The notes under the pieces: model-generated
Database searches by the model: none
The model's input: the letters and a program-made list of their open reading frames with translations, nothing else
Told to the model about the DNA's origin: nothing
Shown: positions 57,101-64,000 of the stretch, piece by piece
Layout of the letters: every line of letters begins with the position of its first letter
Numbering within the stretch: the first letter of the stretch is position 1
NCBI GenBank assembly: GCA_933228895.1
Contig: OW121854.1
Location: forward strand, 4,157,131-4,221,130
Direction: 5' to 3'
DNA length: 64,000 nt
Origin: Platycnemis pennipes
Lineage: Eukaryota; Arthropoda; Insecta; Odonata; Platycnemididae
Program-made: the position numbers and the translations under genes

Positions 57101-57933
57101 GCATTTGTTAGTGAACTGAATAAAACGTGGCTGCAAATTATTCCCTGCTTTTCTCAGCCTGTATAATAATCACTAGAATGAGTTTTAACCTTGAACTTTT
57201 GACTTTGATGTATGCTGCGTGTCCGAATCCATTGATTACATAACTTGGAGATTGACTGTAATCTGTTCTCCTTCTATGTCTGAAGAACCTTTATTTAACC
57301 TTAAGTTGTGCACCATCTTGAGTTATATATATATATGAAACAGAAACCACATCCTGATACCTTCGACCTGAAGATGCTGACAGGATACTCAGCCTAACTG
57401 TCATCTAGCCAACCTACAAAGAAGAATTCCCATAATCATGCAGAGAGCATCAAAGCAACGCCGTAGAAACATTCAAGCAAACTGAATAAAAGTTTTGAAA
57501 CATCTATTACTTTTGTTGTCAATGTCCCATGTTTGTGTGCTGGATGTAACATTTCCCTTTTCATTTTCCATTCTATCCCATCTGTCCTTTGCAAAGAAAC
57601 GCCTTCTGCCTAGATTGATGTTTGATATCCTCAGGTCTCATTTTGTGATGTCTTTTCAGGCTCTGGTAGCTTGCAAAGCATGCAGCGGAGATGGCTCCGT
57701 AGTCTGAACACCTCCATAGAGATCTTCTGCCAAAGCTCACCCGTTTGCACGTGCTGCTGCTCTGGCCCTGCTAACTCATTGTACTCGAGTGGGAACCCGT
57801 TGGCCGAAGGCCTGGACGAAAGTAACCCAGCCACGTCCTCGGTTGCCACCCTTTGGGGACGTCGACCAAAACTAGGGTTGGCTGTCATAGTGACATTGGA
57901 TCCCTCAAAGGAGCAGCAACCGGAGAGAAATGG
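54082..57933 (+). CDS. FNIP: folliculin-interacting protein (5' part, gene runs off the window)
   Basis: Six coding exons (54082-54167, 54417-54606, 54789-54973, 55062-55150, 55259-55489, 57660-57933) join without a frame break into 351 residues plus two bases. FNIP hallmarks are REQVRVLLFRECDWRGRKLL (vertebrate: [20 protein letters not shown]), MLGEMIFGSVGMTFKG (107-122), a serine/glycine-rich linker, and RRWLRSLNTS followed by RRPKLGLAVIVTL (328-340). The last is the first strand of the longin domain. Vertebrate FNIP1/2 have about 1100 residues, so two thirds lie beyond 64000. FNIP binds folliculin, and together they act as a GAP for RagC/D on lysosomes, linking amino acids to mTORC1 and TFEB/TFE3. 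The start ATG at 54082 is preferred because the upstream ATG at 54072 runs into a stop within the exon. Confidence 0.94.
54417..54606 (+). CDS. FNIP: FNIP exon 2
   Basis: Carries the conserved core VRVLLFRECDWRGRKLLFDS, residues 29-92. Acceptor cttctag, donor gttcgt (a weaker donor than the others), phase 0. Confidence 0.92.
54789..54973 (+). CDS. FNIP: FNIP exon 3
   Basis: Begins FLKFQQTKPNADVSMLGEMI and continues FGSVGMTFKG, the most conserved N-terminal block. Acceptor cgtagcag; a second AG 15 nt inside (ttctcaaatttcag) could be used instead and would drop five residues. Donor gtaaat. Confidence 0.93.
55062..55150 (+). CDS. FNIP: FNIP exon 4
   Basis: Encodes SERSLDDSCESSMNCQGEAG, a serine-rich low-conservation segment. 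Acceptor ttctccccaag, donor gtgagt, phase 2 in and 1 out, which fits its neighbours. Confidence 0.85.
55259..55489 (+). CDS. FNIP: FNIP exon 5
   Basis: Serine/glycine-rich (SSGSGYGFSSGGGGTSWGSF), compatible with the disordered, phosphorylated linker of FNIP proteins. Acceptor ttcttcag, donor gtgagt. Confidence 0.87.
55490..57659 (+). other. FNIP intron 5
   Basis: 2.2 kb, holding a 5S-derived SINE head (56822-56940) and a (TA)n tract near 57323-57336. Nothing else is recognised. Confidence 0.6.
56822..56940 (+). repeat. 5S rRNA-derived sequence (SINE3-like head or pseudogene)
   Basis: Matches eukaryotic 5S rRNA in order: gccatgttgaa, gatcatcaaagttaagca (the A-box region of 5S), gggcctggtcag and ggttggatgggtgacc (the C box). 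Several bases are changed and the 3' quarter is altered, so it cannot be a functional 5S gene. About 200 bp of unrelated sequence follows, as in 5S-derived SINEs. Confidence 0.78.
57660..57933 (+). CDS. FNIP: FNIP exon 6
   Basis: SMQRRWLRSLNTS, then a cysteine cluster (CTCCCSG), then RRPKLGLAVIVTLDPSKEQQ, matching the RRW and IAIGVIFSLS elements of vertebrate FNIP. Donor gtaaat in phase 2. The next exon is not in the window. Confidence 0.9.
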
Positions 57934-58254
57934 GTAAATGTGCAATATGGAGGTGATGGTTAGTGTAGGGTTCCCATCCGTCCCGTTCCTGCTGGCACAG
58001 TCCTACTTGTAATGAAAAAGGTTAATTCGTTTTACCCACCCATGTTTTTACTTGCTTTCGTATTTGTGATTTTATAACGATTTTATCCATCTCACTGTCG
58101 TGGGTCCACTGAAGTAAAACTTTTGTACTGTCGTGGTGAAGTGAATTTTATGGCTCATTGCTAGGAATCCTTGAGGCCAGTGTGTCCTCAGCCAGCAGCG
58201 AGTTATGTATAAAATATAGCTGATAACCTCAGGCTTAACTATGTGATACCTTTC

Positions 58255-58475
58255 CATAATGGAAAATTAAAGAATGAAACTTTGTTAGGTTCACTTTATA
58301 TTTAAATAGGCACGACCCGGGTTTCATAACGTAGTTACATCTTCAGGTGAAGCTGTGCCTGTGTGATGACGTGTGAAGATGACCTGAATATGTAACTACG
58401 TTATGAAACCTGGGTCATGCCTATTTAAATATAAGGTGAACCTAACGAAGTTTCATTCTTTTATTTTCCATTATG
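58255..58475. repeat. long palindrome, 94-bp arms (MITE-like)
   Basis: Arms 58255-58348 and 58382-58475 are reverse complements with about six mismatches, separated by 33 nt. The mismatches are mostly transitions. No clear target duplication is visible. The arms contain cgtagttacat and tatttaaata. Confidence 0.88.
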
Positions 58476-59349
58476 TATAAAATGTATTTCTCATTGTCAA
58501 TTTGATCAAAAGTTTCATTAAAGACTTAAAAGCTGATTAGAAACATAATCTTTCATCACCAACTGTCTCATTTTTTAATACATATTAGTTAACTTAAGTT
58601 GGTAAAGGGATTGTGAGTCTGAGAATAATTGATTTTGGAATTCAAATAATATCGATCATGAGATTGGTGAATTATCAATTGTGGGAATCGAGGACTACCA
58701 ATTATAATATCTGGAGACTGACGTGATATTCCCATGCCTCGAATCTCTTCCTATCATAGCAGACATTGTATGCCTTTTTATCATGTTCAACCACTGTTCG
58801 GCAGTGGTTGGTACCATAGATGAAAAATGACAGTAGGGCTCCATATCTACTTCGCCATTAGATAGTATTCACGTACTAAGGGTGTTTCATGAAAAGCTAT
58901 TTAAGTGAGGGCTGCTGGAAAGTAGTTCAGTGAATCCCCAATGTCTGATGACTTAATGATTCATCCACCTGACAACTAAACTAGAGGGTATAAGGTGCTC
59001 GTGGTTGTTGTAGGATCATTAGTGGCTTGTATTTCGGGTTCTTTTAATCTTCTACATTTCTTTACAACTGATTTTGAAAGAAAAAGCATTTTCTTCATTG
59101 ATTTTTGGAATAACTTTAAGTTAATTTATTTACTGACTTTATAGTGTGTTTTTAGCAATTTTAAATGTTTACTCTGTAAACATTTCAATATATATTATAG
59201 GGAGTCTTGCGATTTTGTCAGTGGTGCTTGCCATGCAGAGGATTGAGTGGCATTAGCCACTGGTTTGGGCTTCTCAGCTGTTGGTTTCGGCTTCATATCC
59301 TGGAGTTGTCTTTCTTTCTACACGGTCCTTTTTGGATCATGTGTCTGGG

Positions 59350-59640
59350 GCATCTATTCTTTGATAAGGAAGTAACCCAATGCAAGGACAGTGAAATCCC
59401 GTCGGAAGTGGAGTAAGCCCAGTGTAACAAGGTGGAGGTGAGAGCTGCCTTCTGGGAAGGGTGGTGGTGCGAGGAGGCATGCAGGTAGCAGGTCTCCTTT
59501 TAAAAGACTCCGTGGCCGAGTATGCCATTGGCTTTCTTCATTGTTCATACGTCTAGAAAGGGTAGGCATCCATTCTTTTCCTCTTCCATAGTCAATGTGG
59601 TGGATTTATGCTGAATGTAGTGGACAAATATCCAGCTCCA
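59350..59640 (-). mobile_element. Penelope-like element fragment
   Basis: The minus strand reads TMEEEKNGCLPFLDV and then, after breaks, LHASSHHHPSQKAAL. These are the same blocks as in the element at 46978-50825 but clearly diverged, so this is an older copy. Confidence 0.65.
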
Positions 59641-60519
59641 GCCTATTCTCCAGACTTAATAAGCCCCGTGCTATGAGTGGGAATCTGAAAGCAATAGCGA
59701 CCGGTGGACTACTCAATGTTTTGCACATAGATTGATGCGCAAAAGATTTTAGTGCGTCTTAGTGTTGGGGAGCTTTTGTTGCCCTAGCAGTTGGCTCACT
59801 TTGTATTTTCTCGGGCATTCCATTTTCAACTTGTTGGTGAACGATTTTGGTTGCTAACAGTGATGGGGGTAACTGAGTAAAAGGAACAGAGTTACTGGTA
59901 AGGTTTACTTTTTTAGCATTTTTTTACTTGTAGCAGATAAATTTAAAAAAATGTAACTATTACTTGTAATCTAAGTTTTTTCCAAAAGTGAACATATTTT
60001 CCTTGCTTGGTATCTCGCATGATAAGTTCCAAATCAGTTTTGTCGGATGCTCTTCTGCTGTTGGAGGTTGGAGGCCTTTAAGCAGAGTGTGTATCAATAG
60101 AGGAGGCAGAAGTTGTTTCTGCATTCAGATTTGTTGCAGTCATACCTGGCCATACTCCCGATTTGCTGAATATTTTCCACTAAGCTGCTATGGATTAAAG
60201 ATGAATACTTTTTCTGTATTTATTGTTGGGATTCAGTGTTTAAAGAAAGGAAGATGTGCACTCCGTCTGACATGAGAGCTTTTACTCGACCACACTGAAC
60301 TTTCATTGTCATTCAGAGAAAAAGAAGACGTACGAAAATTGTGACGCATGACTAAAGGATAGATAACGCAACAAATATGTGATTACAACAAAAGTAAGAT
60401 GGATTAGATTTAATATATACCCTATTTTCATTTAACTGAAGACACAATTACCAAAATTTGACTGTGATATGCAAACTTTGCATTGGAGCTAAGATTTTTA
60501 AGCGTTTGTTAGGTTATTC

Positions 60520-60689
60520 ACTTTTATTTTTCATTTGTTGAATCTGTGCATGTAGATTAATTTATTAGTTAAAATGTAAGCATGTCAGTAGGAAACATTA
60601 TTCTTATTTTTAACTTTTATTTTTCATTTGTTGAATCTGTGCATGTAGATTAATTTATTAGTTAAAATGTAAGGATGTCAGTAGGAAAC
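60520..60689. repeat. tandem duplication, 93-bp period
   Basis: About 78 bp beginning acttttatttttcatttgtt at 60520 recurs at 60613 with one substitution (aagcatg/aaggatg). Two units only. Confidence 0.9.
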
Positions 60690-60842
60690 ACATTGATTGC
60701 AATGAAGTTCAACCCAGTAAGTAATCAAGTTAATTGTTTAATCTATTGTATTTAGATATGAAAACCAAAGTGTGAAAAATGTGGCCAGTAAATTTGTTTG
60801 AATTTGTTAATAAATTTGTTGAAGCAACCACAAGAGTACCTA

Positions 60843-61030
60843 CAGTAGAACCTCTTTTTTACAAACCTCTAATTTACAAAATGACACCAATTTACGAACC
60901 ATTCCGCCTGTCCCAATCTTTGTATATAGGAAAACCATGTAAAATGACCTCTATTTTACAAAACCTCGATTTTACTGATTTACGAAGTGAAAGGCCGGTC
61001 CCTAGGAGTGATTGACCTCTGTTTTACGAA
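60843..61030 (+). repeat. solitary pogo-like terminus
   Basis: CAGTAGAACCTCTTTTTTAC with repeated tttacraa words is a classic pogo/Tigger-like left end, preceded by TA. No right end was found. Confidence 0.5.
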
Positions 61031-61516
61031 GTTTTTGAAATGATTTTGTAACACTGAACTCAGTACAATGGAATAACGATCGCTGTATAGATGATGATGA
61101 TCAAACCCAACGTTGCTGCTTAAACTGACAAAAATCCCAGAGACTGATCATCCAAATCGCAATTCAATCCTAATTATATGATCCAAGGAAAAAATGTTGA
61201 AAGACGCATGGCACGACGTCTACTTTTCGAAAACAATGCCCCAGTTCATAAAATAATCAGATTAGTGCTTGGTAATTTGTATTCCTTTTCTGTCATTTTG
61301 TGTATTGTGAATACCTAACTCGTCGTCACAAAAGATCCATATTTTCTCAGCAATTATTTAAAATTTGCTTTAAGGTAGCCGCCGCAACCCCAATTCAGAA
61401 CTTTGTTCAGCCTTTGACTTGAAACTAGCATTCCCGTAGGAAGTTGTTTGCTGCAGCTGTCGTGGAGCTTAGTTTCGTTAAAAAATACTAATTTTGCAAT
61501 AATAAATTACTTATAT

Positions 61517-61640
61517 CAGGGTGTCCACTGACCGGGAAAACCTGGAAAATCGGGAATTATTCGTGAATTTTCAATGCAGGGAATTGTTCGTGGATTATTC
61601 TTGATTTTCTGGTCTGAGTCGGGAATTTTAAAAATTTTTA
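61517..61640 (+). repeat. solitary hAT-like terminus
   Basis: CAGGGTGTCCACTGACCGGG resembles the left end of the element at 47143 (CAGGGCTTCCACTGACTCAC), followed by ggaaaa/gggaatt words. No right end was found. Confidence 0.45.
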
Positions 61641-61899
61641 ACAAAAAATCCTTATTTTATAAATAGGATAAATAACGATGACTTTAAGATATGGATTTGC
61701 CGTTGGTATGAATGAATAAATAAACGACGGAAAAGTAGTTAGGCTCAATGTATCGTCAGCGCTGTGTGGATCGGAGACGTTCAACTGTTCGACTGTCGAA
61801 CGGATGCCTTCAGCGTCACGTCAAGTGCCCTTTGTTCTCATTCATTGCACATCGGACTAAGCCCATGATACGCAAACATATGCCTAACGTGTAGTGATG

Positions 61900-62300
61900 G
61901 CCGGATCGGATCCGTCGGAACTAAAGATCCACCACGGATCTTTCATTTTACTCTGTTCCGGATTCGGATCCAAAGACACAGTATAAAATCGGATCCGGAT
62001 CGTAGATTTTAAATAATCGCGGCTTAGCGATCGAAGTGCCCCATGAATGGAATGTAGGTGCGGTAGATATTGACAAGAAGAGGATGTGTAACTCAGGTCA
62101 CGAAATTAGATGAAAATGTTCCCGTGCAACTAGAAGCAAAATAAAGAAATATGACTTTTCCCCGTTACCCCGGTATCGCGGGAAAAATTACGTGGGATGT
62201 CACGCGGGTAGCCTACATTCGCCGGGATCAGGCGGACAACGAGAGCTAGTTTACTGTGCGAAGTTCGATCCGAATCGCAGTTTAATTTTTCTTTCAGTCA
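61900..62300 (+). repeat. repeat family copy A (tRNA-like head)
   Basis: Shares with copy B the words ggatccggatcg, gattttaaat, ggaatgta, gtgtaact and gcctacattcgcc. Both end in a pol III B-box-like gttcgatcc. Confidence 0.65.
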
Positions 62301-62404
62301 TTGCATCGAAAATGTTATCATCTTCAATTTCAAACCATTACATCTGAATACTCACCTTATTATACTTTTGTTGTTTAAATTAGATTTACAAATGTACCAT
62401 TAAT

Positions 62405-62810
62405 AAATTAAGATTGGTCGGGTTGGATCCACGGGTCTTTCATTTCATTCGCTACTGAAATCATATCCGAAGACAGTAAAAATTCAGATCCGGATCGGAG
62501 ATTTTAAATTTCTCGGCTTAGTGATCGATGCGCCCCGCGAATGGAATGTACGTGCGTATGGTAGATGCTGACAAGGAGAGGTTGTGTAACTTGGTCACGA
62601 AATGAGAAGATTTTTTCCGTGCCACAAAAACAAAATAAAAAAATACTCGTGACTTTTTTCTCCATAGGCCCGGATGCACGAGAAAAAAAATAAGGCCGAA
62701 TGTCACGCAGGTCGCCTACATTCGCCAGATTCCCGTGAACCTATGATAGCGTAGTTGTTAATAATGAGGACTAGTGTACTGCAGGTCACGAGTTCGATCC
62801 TTAATACTGC
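62405..62810 (+). repeat. repeat family copy B (tRNA-like head)
   Basis: Direct repeat of copy A about 500 bp downstream. Near its end tagcgtagttgttaa (A-box-like) and gagttcgatcc (B box) suggest a tRNA-derived SINE head. A 13-bp hairpin (62810-62841) follows directly. Confidence 0.65.
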
Positions 62811-62841
62811 CTAGGAATACAGGCTATGCTGTATTCCTAGG
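62810..62841. repeat. 13-bp perfect hairpin
   Basis: cctaggaatacag and its exact complement surround a 6-nt loop, directly after the SINE-like copy B. Confidence 0.9.
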
Positions 62842-63109
62842 GTAATGCAAGTAGGCAGTTAAAAAAAGTAGATTATCAGAAATTTTATGTGAATTTATAA
62901 TTAAAAAAATAATAAAATTTGGCGTTAGTGAAAGGATTGGAAAATTTTTTTTTGCAGAATTAAATCGTGTAATCATTATGTTAACTTTACAATGTATTTT
63001 TGAGTGACGCATTTGTAAATCTAGTTTAAACGATAGAAGTACAAAAAAGTCAGTATCCACACAAAAAGGTTGGAAATGAAGGATGATAAACTTTTTGATT
63101 CAATGGCTG

Positions 63110-63360
63110 AAAGAAAAATTTTAAACAGCGATAAGAATCAAACTTCATTACCTGCAGTCCACTACCCCACTCTGCTATTGTCGGCTTACCTGATTTAGGA
63201 GAATACATTCTCCCCACATGTCATTCTACTTTTTTCTAGCAAACCCGGGCCAATGGGGAAAAAATCCGAGACTTTTTTTCAAATTTTGTTTATAGTAGCA
63301 TATAGAAAGGCTAATTTCATTTCAAGATCAGAGTTACACAACCTCTTCTTAGGAGTAGAA
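63110..63360 (-). repeat. repeat family copy C, inverted
   Basis: The reverse complement carries agaggttgtgtaact, tttttccccatt..gcccggg and ctgcag, in the same order as copy B. Its head end faces copy B. Confidence 0.5.
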
Positions 63361-64000
63361 AATTCTCAAATTTCATTTCAAAGGTTATTGTTTATAAGAC
63401 ATTGCAAAATTACTAGTTTAGCAGCTTGAAATATTCTATAATAATTTTTTCGTCTTAAAAATGGAATCCCCGGATATTCCATAAATGGGATCTCTTGGAT
63501 TCGCTAAATTTTTTTTGTTTCTAAAAAAGAATTTGAAAGCATTCAAGGATTTGATTATTATTGGAAAATAATTCCTTTATTAATGAAAATGAACTTATAA
63601 TGTTTCTTTAACTGCACATTTGATGTGATCAGATACTTTACTATAAGTACAATGTAAGTTGGCTTTCTGGTAGGCTTTGCAATATATTTTTTACAAACTT
63701 TTCTATAATTGTTCTAGAAATCTAATTGCTGATGTTTGTTAGATATATTCAGGATGGGCTTACTTGAATAAGGATTTTTATTACATTACTTTTTGTTAGA
63801 AAAAGATGGTGTAGGATACTAAAGACTGATATGATTTCACTTTCTTCTATATAGTCTACTGGTACAAAAATGTTACATTCTGATTCTGAGTGAACAGAAA
63901 ATTGAGGCTTTTGAGGCTTAAAATAGAAAAGCATGGCAAAAAATATTAACGTAGAAAATCATCATTCCAAGACCAGTGGTTGAATGCTGAAGACTTTAGC

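Larger units (their letters stand above)
57934..64000 (+). other. FNIP intron 6 (incomplete)
   Basis: No further FNIP exon was found to the window edge, so the intron is at least 6 kb. It contains the repeats and relics listed separately. From 63361 to 64000 I see nothing but AT-rich DNA. Confidence 0.6.

Overview
The window is intron-rich, transposon-laden nuclear DNA of an insect, or at least an arthropod. The evidence is a ZAD-type C2H2 zinc-finger gene (a family concentrated in arthropods), GT-AG introns of up to 9 kb, and a mobile-element set of Copia, Penelope-like, jockey/I-like LINEs, hAT, pogo-like, piggyBac, tRNA-derived SINEs and a 5S-rRNA-derived SINE head. The large introns fit a big, perhaps hemimetabolous, genome. 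I cannot name the species.

Three protein-coding genes lie in the same direction on the + strand. (1) 173-8446: a three-exon, 347-residue nuclear protein with an N-terminal ZAD domain and two C-terminal C2H2 fingers. (2) 19515-51879: a complete eight-exon orthologue of CCDC6 (497 residues). All exon phases close without a frameshift. (3) 54082 to beyond the right edge: the first six coding exons (351 residues plus two bases) of a folliculin-interacting protein (FNIP). The CCDC6 poly(A) signal lies only about 305 bp before the FNIP start codon. The gap between them holds three E-boxes resembling the CLEAR motif bound by TFEB/TFE3/Mitf, which are the factors the folliculin-FNIP complex controls.

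Almost everything else is intron or intergenic DNA colonised by transposons in several layers. The best-resolved nests are these. A minus-strand Copia element in CCDC6 intron 2 (about 22205-27160) is split by a 913-bp hAT-type element with perfect 8-bp target duplications, a 623-bp pogo-like element and a LINE tail. A minus-strand Penelope-like element in CCDC6 intron 7 (about 46978-50825) has its GIY-YIG endonuclease motif split by a 1088-bp element carrying an exact 55-bp minisatellite, and further on is split by a 1648-bp hAT-type element carrying a decayed coiled-coil reading frame. A piggyBac relic in intron 4 is split by a 690-bp solo LTR. An I-like LINE is inserted into an older LINE between genes 1 and 2. 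No tRNA gene, intact rRNA gene, CRISPR array or prokaryote-type operon was found.

The strongest candidates for a second look are the E-box cluster in front of FNIP, the element with the coiled-coil reading frame, the two Penelope copies sharing one nonsense codon, and two long hairpins (3984-4076 and 58255-58475) inside transcribed introns.
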